NCBI RefSeq assembly: GCF_026162425.1
Contig: NZ_JAOBQJ010000001.1
Coordinates: 620,001 to 684,000 of the forward strand
Origin: Flexivirga meconopsidis
GTDB lineage: Bacteria > Actinomycetota > Actinomycetes > Actinomycetales > Dermatophilaceae
Direction of reading: 5' to 3'
DNA: 64,000 nucleotides
A program made the translations under genes and the position numbers. This document shows positions 8,514 through 17,998 of the stretch, one piece after another (position 1 is the first letter of the stretch; the number at the start of each line of letters is the position of its first letter). Below the pieces are notes generated by a model. That model saw only the letters and a list, made by a program, of their open reading frames with translations. It was not told the origin of the DNA and searched no databases.

Positions 8514-9482
8514 TCAGTTGCGTCGACGGTCCAGATAGTCCGCGACCGCGGACGCCGTGACCGCGTCGGTCACCAGGGTGTCGAACATCCCGGATGCCGC
8601 CGCGCCGACGATGCTGGTGACCTTCTCCAGTCCGACGGCCACCGCGATCGAGCTCGGGACCTGGCGTAGTTGATCGGGTGAGATGCGCACCATCCGATCG
8701 CTGCCGTCGAACTCCAGCGGCTGCCCATCCAGATCGAAGAAGTTGAGGCAGACGTCGCCGACCGCGGTCTGCAACTCGTCGCCCTGGGCCGGGATGTGCC
8801 GTGAGATCGAGGACCGGGAGCTGGTCGGCGCACCGATGCCGACCAGAGCTGCGGCGGCGCGGTCCCACATCGCGGTCAGCGCGGTGAAGTCCTCATCGTC
8901 ACGCAGGGTCGCCAGCATGCGCGCACTCGGACGAGCCGGCGCGAAGAGGAAATGCGCACGGCCGTAAGCCTGTTCGGCGAATGACCGGACGATTTCGTTG
9001 GTCTGGTACCAGGCCTCGGGTTCAGAGACTCCGCCCACAGTCGGCGCGACGTCGAGGCCCGGCGGCACCGTGACCCGTGCTCGGCTGAGCTCGTAGACCG
9101 TGCGGCCCGACGACAGCAGAAGCACGTCTCCCGGCCGTAGGGCGGCGTCGGTCAACGCGTCGGCCACGGGGCCGCGCAGCCCGGCTCCCTCGTGGCCGCG
9201 TTGGTCGCCCTCGGCGACATAGGCCTTGCGGATGCCGAGCCGCCCCGCGATGTCGGCATGCGACGCATCGGCCACGCGGCGCAGGTCCTCGGGACGGTGA
9301 ATAGTGATGTCCACCAAGCCGATCCGTCGCGCCTCGGCAATGAGGCGGCTCACTGTTGGACGCGACACGTTGAGTCGCCCGGCGATGTCCGCTTGTGTCG
9401 CGTGGTCGAGGTAATAGAGCCGCGCGGCCTCGTATGCCGTCGCCGGATCGAATCTGGTGGATTCAGCGCTCGTCTTCGGCAC
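8514..9482 (-). CDS. SorC/EryD-type sugar-responsive regulator
   Basis: This 322-residue protein has an N-terminal helix-turn-helix (ATQADIAGRLNVSRPTVSRLIAEARR) and a C-terminal sugar-phosphate-binding domain of the SorC family, which includes the erythritol repressor EryD. I place the start at the GTG at 9482, preceded by AGGGGTGAG. A longer frame to 9614 would run across the operator region. It is divergent from the eltD-like operon and most likely controls it through the repeats at 9559-9602. Confidence 0.8.
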   Translation of the reverse strand: MPKTSAESTRFDPATAYEAARLYYLDHATQADIAGRLNVSRPTVSRLIAEARRIGLVDITIHRPEDLRRVADASHADIAGRLGIRKAYVAEGDQRGHEGAGLRGPVADALTDAALRPGDVLLLSSGRTVYELSRARVTVPPGLDVAPTVGGVSEPEAWYQTNEIVRSFAEQAYGRAHFLFAPARPSARMLATLRDDEDFTALTAMWDRAAAALVGIGAPTSSRSSISRHIPAQGDELQTAVGDVCLNFFDLDGQPLEFDGSDRMVRISPDQLRQVPSSIAVAVGLEKVTSIVGAAASGMFDTLVTDAVTASAVADYLDRRRN

Positions 9483-9558
9483 CCGTCGCTCACCCCTGCT
9501 CCGCGACGGGCTCTTCCCCGCCGTCGATGCCGAGCCTATACCGCGAAAATCGATCGCA

Positions 9559-9617
9559 GAACATCTGTTCCAATATGAACCAATGTTCTTGACATTTGTT
9601 CCTGGCCGCTTCACTCT
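9559..9617 (+). promoter_or_regulatory. Tandem operators over the tetritol operon promoter
   Basis: Three related 12-mers lie in a row: GAACATCTGTTC at 9559-9570 (arms GAACA/TGTTC), GAACCAATGTTC at 9577-9588 and TGACATTTGTTC at 9590-9601. A perfect -35 box TTGACA (9589-9594) lies inside the third copy, with a weak -10 (CACTCT, 9612-9617) 17 bases on. A regulator bound here would block RNA polymerase. The gap between the SorC gene and eltD is only 176 bases, so it is the obvious target. Confidence 0.65.
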
Positions 9618-9658
9618 CGAGGTATCGCTGTGATGCAGCGCACACCGAGGAGGCTCAG

Positions 9659-10756
9659 ATGACCGAGAACGTGCCCGCCACCATGCAGGGCGTCGTCGTA
9701 CACGGCCCGCAGGACTACCGGCTGGAGGAACTGAAGGTTCCGACCCCCGCCGAGGGCGAGATGCTCATGCGGGTCGAGGCGGTGGGGGTCTGCGCGAGCG
9801 ACCTGAAGTGTTACCACGGCGCCGCGAAATTCTGGGGAGACCAGAACCGTCCGGCCTGGGCGCAAACCGGGGTCACCCCGGGGCACGAGATCGTCGGCAC
9901 CATCGTGCAGGCCGATGCGGCCGCGACTGCGCGGCATGGCATCGAGGTAGGCGACCGGGTCGTCGTCGAGCAGATCGTGCCCTGCTGGGAGTGTGCGTAC
10001 TGCCTGCGCGGCGCGTACTGGATGTGCGCTCCCCATGACATGTTCGGCTTCCGCAACTTCAACGGCGCCATGGCGGAGTACCTCGTCGTCCCGGCCCGCG
10101 CCCTGCCACACAAGATCAGCCATGATCTGCCCGCCCAGCACGCCGCGTTCGCCGAGCCGTTGTCCTGCTCGATGCACGCGGTCGAACGAGCGGGGGTCAC
10201 CTTCGACGACGTAGTCGTCGTGGCGGGTGCCGGACCAATCGGGCTGGGTGCGATCGCCGGCGCACGACAGAAGAACCCGCTCAAACTGATCGCGCTGGAC
10301 GCGGTCGACGCGAAGCTCGATCTGGCCACGTCCTGCGGTGCGGACGAGGTCATCAACATCACCGAGGCGGATGCCGTCCAGCGGGTGAAGGACATCACCG
10401 AGGGGCTCGGTGCCGATGTCTACATCGAGGCGACCGGGCACCCCAGTGCGGTCGGGCAGGGCATCAATCTGCTGCGCAAGCTCGGTCGGTTCGTGGAGTA
10501 CTCGGTGTTCAAGGACGACGTCACCGTGGACTGGTCGATCATCTCCGACGACAAGGAACTTGACGTCCTCGGTGCCCACCTCGGTCCGCACTGCTGGCCG
10601 GCGGCGATCAAGCTGCTGGAGAGCGGTGTGTTGCCGATGGACCGCATCTGCACCGACCAGTTCCCGCTGGCTGACTTCCAGCAGGCGCTCGACCTGGTGG
10701 GCGACTCGGCCGGGTCTTCGGTCAAGGTGTCGATCCTGCCTGGCGGTGTGGGATGA
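9659..10756 (+). CDS. eltD: Erythritol/L-threitol dehydrogenase (zinc-dependent)
   Basis: This 365-residue medium-chain zinc dehydrogenase closely resembles the Mycobacterium smegmatis EltD as I recall it. Shared segments include VGVCASDLKCYHGAAKFWGD, GHEIVG, the EQIVPCWECAYC zinc loop, PAQHAAFAEPLSCSMHA, the GAGPIGLG NAD-binding loop and DWSIISDDKELDVLGAHLGP. It would oxidise erythritol or L-threitol to an erythrulose with NAD. GAGGAGG precedes the ATG. Its stop overlaps the transporter start (ATGA). Confidence 0.85.
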   Translation: MTENVPATMQGVVVHGPQDYRLEELKVPTPAEGEMLMRVEAVGVCASDLKCYHGAAKFWGDQNRPAWAQTGVTPGHEIVGTIVQADAAATARHGIEVGDRVVVEQIVPCWECAYCLRGAYWMCAPHDMFGFRNFNGAMAEYLVVPARALPHKISHDLPAQHAAFAEPLSCSMHAVERAGVTFDDVVVVAGAGPIGLGAIAGARQKNPLKLIALDAVDAKLDLATSCGADEVINITEADAVQRVKDITEGLGADVYIEATGHPSAVGQGINLLRKLGRFVEYSVFKDDVTVDWSIISDDKELDVLGAHLGPHCWPAAIKLLESGVLPMDRICTDQFPLADFQQALDLVGDSAGSSVKVSILPGGVG

Positions 10757-12084
10757 CAGCGCTGACGATGGCGTCTACGGGGCGCCGCGAAACGTTCCTC
10801 GATCGGATCGGCATACCGCATAGCCTTCGTTGGGGCTTTCTCGGTGTGCTGGTCTTCATGACCGGCAACGGTGTCGAATCCAATTTCCTGACACCGCATC
10901 TGGAGGATGCGCTCGGTTCCACCGAAGCCACCATTTCGGTGATCATCGCCTTCTACAGCGCGTCCGTGTTGGTCGCCAGCTACCTGTCTGGCGCCCTTGC
11001 CGACCTGATCGGTCCGCGTCGGGTGATGTTGCTCGGCTTCGTGGTCTGGGTGTTGTTCGAGGTGCTGTTCCTGCTGTCGACCGCCGCCGGCAGTCTGCCG
11101 CTCGCCGCGATCACGTACACCCTGCGCGGATTCGGCTTTCCGCTTTTCGCGTTCGCCTTTCTCGTGTGGGTCAACATCACCACTCCGGTGGAGCGCAACG
11201 GCACCGCTGTCGGCTGGTTCTACGTGATGTTCACCGGCGGCCTGCCGACCCTTGGGTCACTCTGGGCGATCGGCGCAATCCCTGCCTTCGGCGGCGGTTT
11301 CGGTGGTGAGACCGCAGCCATGTGGAGCTCGATCGCGCTGGTTGTCGCCGGGTTCTCGCTGGCCTGGTTCGGGGTCCGAAACCGTAATGGTTTCAAGAGA
11401 ATCGCTCCTGCGGGTGAGTCCAAGGCGCAGGTGCTCACGGCCGGGATACGACTCACCGCTCACAACCGGAAGATCCTCAAGGGCTTTCTGGTGCGACTGA
11501 TCAACACTGCCCCGGAGTTCGGGATGTTCATCATCCTGCCGGCGGTCATCTCGGACGACCTCGGCTGGGGACAGTCGCGCTGGCTGACCATGACCGTCTG
11601 TGTGTATGCCGGCAACATCCTCTTCAACGCCTTCTTCGGTGCCATCGGCGACCGGTTCGGTTGGCGACAGACCGTGCGGTGGCTGGGGATCGTCGGATCC
11701 TCTATCGGTCTGCTGTTGTGGTGGTATGTGCCGCACCTGGTGCCCGCCGGGTCGGACTGGGGCTTCCTGGTCGCCGTGGTGGCAGGCATGGTGTTCGGGA
11801 TCCTGCTCGCCGGGTTCGTGCCGATGGGCGCGATCATGCCGGCACTGGCACCCGAGCACAAAGGTGCCGCAATGGCGATGTACACGACGGCTGCCGGCGG
11901 TGCGTACTTCCTCGGATCTGCAGTCGTGGCAATAGTTCTCAACGTCGCGAAGTCGCTCGGCGCTTCGTCTTTTGTGTCCAACAGTGCCGTCGTGTGGGCG
12001 TTCGTCGCCCTCTACGCGTGTGCCTTCGTGATGGTCGGCGACCTCCGGGTGCCCCAGGACGAAAAGGGCCGCCGTCAGCACTGA
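10753..12084 (+). CDS. Polyol permease (RbtT/DalT/CsbX type, MFS)
   Basis: This 443-residue membrane protein has 12 predicted hydrophobic segments and the signature N-terminus of the polyol permease family (GNGVESNFLTPHL). The MFS loop ADLIGPRRVMLL lies between helices 2 and 3. It is coupled to eltD by an ATGA overlap and followed after 24 bases by the kinase gene, so it is the likely tetritol importer. M. smegmatis uses an ABC importer for this pathway; an MFS carrier in its place is a difference. Confidence 0.85.
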   Translation: MTALTMASTGRRETFLDRIGIPHSLRWGFLGVLVFMTGNGVESNFLTPHLEDALGSTEATISVIIAFYSASVLVASYLSGALADLIGPRRVMLLGFVVWVLFEVLFLLSTAAGSLPLAAITYTLRGFGFPLFAFAFLVWVNITTPVERNGTAVGWFYVMFTGGLPTLGSLWAIGAIPAFGGGFGGETAAMWSSIALVVAGFSLAWFGVRNRNGFKRIAPAGESKAQVLTAGIRLTAHNRKILKGFLVRLINTAPEFGMFIILPAVISDDLGWGQSRWLTMTVCVYAGNILFNAFFGAIGDRFGWRQTVRWLGIVGSSIGLLLWWYVPHLVPAGSDWGFLVAVVAGMVFGILLAGFVPMGAIMPALAPEHKGAAMAMYTTAAGGAYFLGSAVVAIVLNVAKSLGASSFVSNSAVVWAFVALYACAFVMVGDLRVPQDEKGRRQH

Positions 12085-12108
12085 CAGCCTTGTCGAAAGG
12101 TCTACCCC

Positions 12109-13839
12109 ATGACTTCCATCTTCCGTGACCCGGCGGGCTTCGCCGAGGATCAACTCACCGGATTCACTGCGCTCTATGCCGATCGGCTGCGCCAAGTCCC
12201 CGGCGGCGTCGTCAGCCACCTCACCGATCGGCCACAGGTCGGCGTGGTCGTCGGCGGTGGCTCGGGGCACTATCCGGCCTTCGCCGGCACCGTCGGGCCG
12301 GGTTTGGCGACTGGCGCTGTTGTCGGCAACATCTTCACCTCGCCGTCGACTGCGCAGGCGTATTCGGTTGCCAGGGCTGCAGATCAGGGCGAAGGCATCA
12401 TCTTCAGCTTCGGCAACTATGCCGGTGACAACATGAACTTCGGCCTTGCCGCCGACCGGTTACGCAAAGAAGGCATCGACACCCGCATCGTCGTCGTCAC
12501 CGACGACATTGCCTCGGCCGACGAGCCGGAGAAGCGACGCGGCATCGCGGGCGACTTCAGTGTGTTCAAGGTGCTCGGTGCGGCCGCGGCCGAAGGCATG
12601 TCGCTCGAAGATGTCGAGCGGGTGGGCCAGGCCGCGAACGCGAACACCCGCACGCTCGGTGTCGCCTTCTCGGGCTGCACGATGCCCGGTGCCACCGAAC
12701 CGTTGTTCACCGTGCCCGATGGGCACCTGGGCCTCGGGCTCGGCATCCACGGCGAGCCCGGCATCCGCGATGTCGCAATGCTGCCCGCCGACGAACTTGC
12801 CGCACTCCTGGTCGACGACCTGTTGCGAAGCACACCAGACGGGGCGGGAAGTCGAGTCGCTCCGATCCTCAACGGACTTGGCACCACGAAGTACGAAGAG
12901 CTCTTCCTGCTCTGGTCGCTGATCTCGAAACGCTTGCAGGACAACGGACTTGAGCTTGTCGAGCCGGAAGTCGGCGAGTTGGTGACAAGTCTGGACATGG
13001 GCGGATGTTCGCTGACACTCATGTGGCTCGACGAGGAGTTGGAGCGGCTGTGGCGGGCCGATGCGTACACCCCGGCCTATCGCAAGGTGCGCAGCGGCGT
13101 CGACCAGTTGCACGCGCCCAGCGACGCCGATGAGTCAGCGGCATCGATCGAAATGCCCGCCCCGGATGCGACGGATGCAGCTCGACAACTCGGCGTACGC
13201 CTGAGGAAGGCACTCGGCGTCATGCAGCGCACTCTCACCGAGCACGAGGACGAGCTGGCTCGCATCGACGCAGTCGCGGGCGACGGCGATCACGGACGCG
13301 GGATGGTCAAAGGCTGCACTGCCGCCACCCGGGCAGTTGAACGGGCGCCGGCCGAATCCGGCGTCGGACACCTGTTTTCGCGCGCCGGACAAGCGTGGGC
13401 GGAACAGGCCGGGGGAACTTCCGGCGTGCTCTGGGGCAGCGGGCTCGAAGCATTCGGCGACGCCCTCACCGACAGTCGCGAGTCCTACACGGCCGCCGAC
13501 ATCGCCGCTGGGGTGCGCGCCTTCACTGATGCGGTGCGCGATCTCGGCCATGCCGAACTCGGTGACAAGACGATGCTCGATGCGCTGATTCCCTTCTCGG
13601 AGCAACTTTCCGCACGTGTCGAGGACGGTCTTCCGATCGCGTGGACGGCCGCAGCAGAGAGAGCCCGAAGGGCGGCGGACGGCACCGCGACGCTGCGACC
13701 ACGGGTCGGCCGGGCGCGGCCGCTGGCCGAGAAGAGCATCGGCCACCCAGACGCCGGAGCGACCTCGCTGGCGCTGATCGTCACCGCGCTCGGCGCCTGG
13801 CTACCCGAGACCACCAACCCAAAGGAGGGCGACAAGTGA
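12109..13839 (+). CDS. lerK: DhaK-DhaL fusion kinase, probable L-erythrulose kinase
   Basis: This 576-residue protein joins a DhaK domain (residues about 1-330) to a DhaL domain (about 360-570). DhaK shows [10 protein letters not shown] and the covalent substrate-binding His in [10 protein letters not shown]. DhaL shows the magnesium-binding GDGDHGRGM motif. Two-domain ATP-dependent kinases of this kind phosphorylate dihydroxyacetone or, in tetritol loci, L-erythrulose to its 1-phosphate. The dehydrogenase before it and isomerase after it favour erythrulose. GAAAGGTC precedes the ATG. Confidence 0.82.
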   Translation: MTSIFRDPAGFAEDQLTGFTALYADRLRQVPGGVVSHLTDRPQVGVVVGGGSGHYPAFAGTVGPGLATGAVVGNIFTSPSTAQAYSVARAADQGEGIIFSFGNYAGDNMNFGLAADRLRKEGIDTRIVVVTDDIASADEPEKRRGIAGDFSVFKVLGAAAAEGMSLEDVERVGQAANANTRTLGVAFSGCTMPGATEPLFTVPDGHLGLGLGIHGEPGIRDVAMLPADELAALLVDDLLRSTPDGAGSRVAPILNGLGTTKYEELFLLWSLISKRLQDNGLELVEPEVGELVTSLDMGGCSLTLMWLDEELERLWRADAYTPAYRKVRSGVDQLHAPSDADESAASIEMPAPDATDAARQLGVRLRKALGVMQRTLTEHEDELARIDAVAGDGDHGRGMVKGCTAATRAVERAPAESGVGHLFSRAGQAWAEQAGGTSGVLWGSGLEAFGDALTDSRESYTAADIAAGVRAFTDAVRDLGHAELGDKTMLDALIPFSEQLSARVEDGLPIAWTAAAERARRAADGTATLRPRVGRARPLAEKSIGHPDAGATSLALIVTALGAWLPETTNPKEGDK

Positions 13840-14291
13840 GCAACGGACTGCGGATCGTGGTCGGCAGCGACGACGCAGGCTACGACTACAAGGAGGCCAT
13901 CAAGGCCGATCTGGCCGATGACGACCGGGTGATCAGCACCACCGACGTCGGCGTTGACGAGTCGGGGCACACGGCGTACCCGCACATCGCGGTGCGGGCC
14001 GCCCGAATGGTCGCCGACGGTGTGGCGGATCGGGCACTGCTCGTGTGCGGGACCGGTCTCGGCGTCGCGATCGCGGCGAACAAGGTCAAGGGCGTGCGTG
14101 CGGTCACTGCGCACGACTCGTTCTCGGTGGAACGAGCCGTGCTGTCGAACGACGCCCAGGTGCTGTGCCTCGGCCAGCGGGTGATCGGTCTGGAGCTCGC
14201 CCGTCGGCTCGCCAAGGAATGGCTCGACTACGACTTCGACGACAGCTCACCATCGGCGCAGAAGGTGGCGGCGATCAATGACTACGAGTGA
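13836..14291 (+). CDS. derI: RpiB-family isomerase, probable D-erythrulose-4-phosphate isomerase
   Basis: This 151-residue protein has the RpiB fold signatures [11 protein letters not shown] at the N-terminus and [14 protein letters not shown] with the catalytic-type Cys. It starts with the GTG overlapping the kinase stop, after AAGGAGG. In tetritol pathways the RpiB homologue DerI converts D-erythrulose 4-phosphate to D-erythrose 4-phosphate, which enters the pentose phosphate pathway. Its last 17 bases overlap the converging GNAT gene. Activity on ribose 5-phosphate cannot be excluded. Confidence 0.8.
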   Translation: MSNGLRIVVGSDDAGYDYKEAIKADLADDDRVISTTDVGVDESGHTAYPHIAVRAARMVADGVADRALLVCGTGLGVAIAANKVKGVRAVTAHDSFSVERAVLSNDAQVLCLGQRVIGLELARRLAKEWLDYDFDDSSPSAQKVAAINDYE

Positions 14292-15093
14292 CTGCGCGCC
14301 GCCATACGTATGGCGTCGTGGTCGTCACGTTTGCGAATCCGTAGCGCTCCAGGATCGGCCGCGAGTAGTCGGTCGAGTCGCTGTTGATCAGGGTCTTACC
14401 GGCACGGAGCGCGGCCCGGGCGCGAGCGGCGGTCAATGCCCGGTAGATCCCGCGACCGCGCCACTGCGGTAACGTCGAACCGCCCCAGATGCCAGCGAAG
14501 TCCGTGCCGGGCACCGGGTTGATCCGTCCCGCGCTGACCACTTGTCCGCCCGACACCGCGACCCACGCCTCCATGCCGGTGGTGTCCTCGGCGAACTCCC
14601 TCAGGTGCTCCTCGACGCGCGGCGCAATCGACTCCGGCGGATCTGCGAAGACGATCGCCTGCATGGTGCACATCAGCTCCAGCCCGGGGCGATCGGTGAC
14701 CTGCTGCAGGGTGACACCGTCGGGCAGCGGCACCTCGACGGCCAATGCCTCCGACTCGCCGACCATCACCGACTCCGGGTCCTCGGGCACGAATCCGCGC
14801 TCGGTCAGCAGCTTTTGGAGTCCCGGCAGGTTGTCGTGGCCGCGGGTCTTCCACTCGAACTCGGTGATCTCCGGGTTCGCCGCGAAATGATCGACCGCGG
14901 CATCGACGAGATCACCCAGCATCCCGTCTCCGGTGGCCGAGAAGGGCGCGTAACTGACGAAGCCCCGTCCGCCGCGGAAGGTGCCGAGCATGAGCGGCCC
15001 GACGCGATCGACCTGTATGGCGTAGCGCATCTCGGCGTCGGAACGCAGTTGTTCGTCGTAGCTGGCCAGCCAGCGATCGGTGGTGTTGGGCAC
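14275..15093 (-). CDS. GNAT-family N-acetyltransferase
   Basis: This 272-residue protein has a C-terminal acetyl-CoA-binding GNAT domain whose motif A reads [21 protein letters not shown], and an N-terminal half that may be a degenerate second GNAT domain. The GTG at 15093 is preceded by AGGA at proper spacing. The longer frame to 15258 would run into the helicase gene and reads as low-complexity. Substrate is unknown. It lies downstream of the helicase on the same strand, 49 bases after its stop. Confidence 0.75.
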   Translation of the reverse strand: MPNTTDRWLASYDEQLRSDAEMRYAIQVDRVGPLMLGTFRGGRGFVSYAPFSATGDGMLGDLVDAAVDHFAANPEITEFEWKTRGHDNLPGLQKLLTERGFVPEDPESVMVGESEALAVEVPLPDGVTLQQVTDRPGLELMCTMQAIVFADPPESIAPRVEEHLREFAEDTTGMEAWVAVSGGQVVSAGRINPVPGTDFAGIWGGSTLPQWRGRGIYRALTAARARAALRAGKTLINSDSTDYSRPILERYGFANVTTTTPYVWRRAVTRSH

Positions 15094-15142
15094 CGGTCGA
15101 TCCTGCCTGCTCCAGGCTCGGGCTGCACTCGATTTGTTCGCG

Positions 15143-17491
15143 CTAGTCCGCAGCACGGTCGCGCAGGACCCGGTCGAGGACGATGACCGCGGCCGTCTTG
15201 TCGAGCGGGTTGTTGCCGTTGCCGCACTTCGGCGACTGCACGCACGAGGGGCAGCCATTCGGGCAACCGCAGGAGGCGATCGCGGTGCGAGTGGCCATCA
15301 GCCAGGTTGCCGCCTCGTCATACGCCCGCTCGGCGAAACCAGCACCGCCCGGATAACCGTCATAAACCACGACTGTGGGCAGTTCGGTGTCCGGGTGCAG
15401 CGCGGTCGACACGCCGCCAACGTCCCAGCGGTCGGACTGCGCGACCAGCGGCAGCATGCCGATCGACGCGTGCTCCGCCGCGTGCAACGCACCGGGGAGC
15501 GCATCCGCGGTCACGCCGACGTTGAGCAGCTCCTCCTCGGCGAGCGTCCACCAGACGCCACGGGTGACCAACTCGCGCTCCGGGAGCTGCAGGGGGTGTT
15601 CACCGATGACTTCACCGGACGGCAACATCCGCAGGAATGACGTGACCTGATTGCGCACCCGGATTGTGCCGAAGTGCAAACGGGCTGCACCCCAACGCTT
15701 TTCGCGCTCAACCTGCTGTATGTCGAAGGAAGACACCGAGCGAGCGACCGTGGACCAGCCGGGGTCACCCACCACCACGTGCGCGGTCGTGGCCGCAAGA
15801 TCGAGCTCGGTGACCACGTGTGAGCGGCCTTGGTGCAGGTAGACGGCTCCGGTGTGCACCGCGGCGTGTGAGCGGGCGGCGTCGACGGTGCCGAGCACAC
15901 GCGCGGTGCGCGTTTCGACGATGCGGATGTCGTCGTCACTGCCGCCGCGTAGCGAGAAGTGATCGGCCGGGCGATCGTCGCGCGCCCAGAACCACCCCTT
16001 GGGCCGACGACGCAACACTGTGCCGGATACCAGTGAATCCAGCACAGGCCGAAGAGTTTTGCCGAAGTAAACCGAGTCCGCCTCGGTGACTGGCAGCTCG
16101 TGGGCCGCCGCGGCCACATGTGGCGCGAGCACGAAGGGGTTCGCCGGATCGATCGTCGCCGTCTCGATCGCCCGGTCGAAGATTGCCTCCGGGTGGTGCA
16201 CCAGGAAGGTGTCGAGCGGGTCGTCGGCGGCGACCAGCACCACCAAGGAGGTGCGCCCGCTGCGCCCTGCCCGGCCGGCCTGCTGCCACAGCGATGCGTG
16301 CGTGCCCGGCCAGCCCGCGAGCAGCACGGCGTCCAGTCCGCTGACATCGATGCCGAGCTCGAGCGCAGACGTGGCGGCAAGGCCGCGCAAAACCCCTGTG
16401 CGCAGGTCATTTTCGAGCTCGCGCCGCTCCTCCGGCAGATAGCCGCCCCGATATGCCGCCACTGAGCCCGGGGAGTCCGCGCCGTCATACCGCAGACTCG
16501 CGCGGACCATCTCGGCGACGACCTCCACCCCGACGCGGGACCGCGCGAAGGTGAGTGTCTGCACCCCGTGCCGGATCAGGGCACCCATCAGGTCGGCAGA
16601 CTCGGCGACGGCGCTGCGTCGCGAATCATCGCTGGCACCAGTGGCATTGCCGCCTGGTTTGCCTCCGGGCTCCCAGAGGGCGAAGGTCATCGGCGCCCGT
16701 GGGGACCCGTCTTCGGTCACCTCCGTGACCGGCAGACCGGTGAGTTCTTCGGCGTGCAGACCCGGTGAGGCGATGGTGGCGGACGCCAGCACGAAGGTCG
16801 GCTCCGCGCCATACCGACGGGCGATGCGGCGCAGCCGACGGAGCACCCCGGCGACATGAGAGCCGAAAACCCCTTTGTAGACGTGACATTCGTCGATGAC
16901 GACGTAACGCAGTGCGCGAAAGAATGACGCCCACCGCTCGTGACCGGGTAGCAGGGTTTGGTGGAGCAGGTCGGGGTTAGTCAGCAGCAGGGCCGCGTGG
17001 TCGCGGATCCAGCGGCGCTCGTCGGTGGGAGTGTCGCCGTCCAGCACCGCTGCTCGCACATCGGGCACTGCAAACGACCGGATGCGCGCCTCCTGATCTG
17101 CGGCCAGTGCCTTGGTCGGCGCCAGGTAGATCGCAGTGGCACCTCTGCCGGTCGGCGCGCTCGCGCCGTCGGCGACGGCCGAGAGCGTCGGCAGCAGATA
17201 TCCCAGGCTCTTCCCGGACGCGGTGCCGGTGCTGACGACCACGTGGTGACCAGCCCACGCCATGTCGGCCACCGCACGCTGGTGGGACCAGAGCTCATCG
17301 ATGCCGGCGCCGCGGATCGCGGCGGCCACCTGCGGGTTGACCCAGTCCGGCCAACCCGCAGTGCGCGGAGCACGCCCCGCCAACTCGCGCACGTGCAGCA
17401 ACCGGCCCGTGCCGACACCGTCGAGCGCGGCGAGGGCGGCGTTCGCGTCGAAGGTGCCGGCGGCAGCGGCGTCGGGCAGGACTTGGCTCAT
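15143..17491 (-). CDS. DEAH-box helicase with DUF1998 (Rv3649 type)
   Basis: This 782-residue superfamily 2 helicase shows the Q-motif region LWSHQRAVAD, Walker A STGTASGKSLGY, the DECH box, the SAT motif ASATI, and motif VI QQAGRAGRSGR. The C-terminal DUF1998 domain carries a cysteine cluster CGCPNGCPSCVQSPKCG, a likely iron-sulfur or zinc site. This is the 'helicase/secretion neighborhood' helicase that accompanies actinobacterial Tad loci (Rv3649), probably a DNA repair helicase. I choose the ATG at 17491; a start at 17581 would run into the next promoter region. Confidence 0.88.
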   Translation of the reverse strand: MSQVLPDAAAAGTFDANAALAALDGVGTGRLLHVRELAGRAPRTAGWPDWVNPQVAAAIRGAGIDELWSHQRAVADMAWAGHHVVVSTGTASGKSLGYLLPTLSAVADGASAPTGRGATAIYLAPTKALAADQEARIRSFAVPDVRAAVLDGDTPTDERRWIRDHAALLLTNPDLLHQTLLPGHERWASFFRALRYVVIDECHVYKGVFGSHVAGVLRRLRRIARRYGAEPTFVLASATIASPGLHAEELTGLPVTEVTEDGSPRAPMTFALWEPGGKPGGNATGASDDSRRSAVAESADLMGALIRHGVQTLTFARSRVGVEVVAEMVRASLRYDGADSPGSVAAYRGGYLPEERRELENDLRTGVLRGLAATSALELGIDVSGLDAVLLAGWPGTHASLWQQAGRAGRSGRTSLVVLVAADDPLDTFLVHHPEAIFDRAIETATIDPANPFVLAPHVAAAAHELPVTEADSVYFGKTLRPVLDSLVSGTVLRRRPKGWFWARDDRPADHFSLRGGSDDDIRIVETRTARVLGTVDAARSHAAVHTGAVYLHQGRSHVVTELDLAATTAHVVVGDPGWSTVARSVSSFDIQQVEREKRWGAARLHFGTIRVRNQVTSFLRMLPSGEVIGEHPLQLPERELVTRGVWWTLAEEELLNVGVTADALPGALHAAEHASIGMLPLVAQSDRWDVGGVSTALHPDTELPTVVVYDGYPGGAGFAERAYDEAATWLMATRTAIASCGCPNGCPSCVQSPKCGNGNNPLDKTAAVIVLDRVLRDRAAD

Positions 17492-17598
17492 CGTGGTCAC
17501 CACGGTAAGTCCGGTCTGCGACAAGTTGCGGACGTGGGGCGCTTCGGATGAAAGACTGCCCCGCGACCCGACGCACCCCACCCCGAAAGGTCTACCCC

Positions 17599-17940
17599 GT
17601 GACCGACCTCGACATCACCGGCAGCGACGAGGGCGACTTCACCGTCATTCGCCTCGTCGGTGACGTGGACGTCTCCGCCGCCGCACGCTTGCGCGACGGG
17701 CTGAGTCGGCTGATCACCGAGCCGGACGAGAAGGTGCTGGTCGACCTCTCCGAGGTGCCGTTCCTGGACTCGACCGGCCTCGGAGTGCTCGTCGCCAGGT
17801 TGAAGCAATTGCGGCAGGGCGGCGGCGACCTCGGACTGGTCGTGCCGTCCGAACGCCTCATGCGCAATCTGCGGATTACCGGCCTGGACCGGGTGTTCAA
17901 CGTCTACGGCAGCGTGCGCGAGGCCGTCGCCGGAGGCTGA
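17599..17940 (+). CDS. STAS-domain anti-sigma factor antagonist
   Basis: This 113-residue protein is a single STAS domain with the phosphoacceptor region FLDSTGLGVLVARLK, in which the Ser is the usual target of an anti-sigma kinase. By family it binds a serine kinase/anti-sigma factor and releases a sigma factor. The GTG at 17599 follows GAAAGGTC. The frame is open further upstream to 17548, but that part reads as low-complexity. No cognate kinase gene is in the window. Confidence 0.88.
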   Translation: MTDLDITGSDEGDFTVIRLVGDVDVSAAARLRDGLSRLITEPDEKVLVDLSEVPFLDSTGLGVLVARLKQLRQGGGDLGLVVPSERLMRNLRITGLDRVFNVYGSVREAVAGG

Positions 17941-17998
17941 GCCCCGTCATACGGCGCCCGGGTGGAACTTACCGCGGTCCCCGAGCGTCGGTCAGAGC

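Noticed and set aside
13836-14291. Housekeeping ribose-5-phosphate isomerase
   Set aside because: Possible from sequence alone, but translational coupling to the erythrulose kinase makes the tetritol isomerase role more likely.
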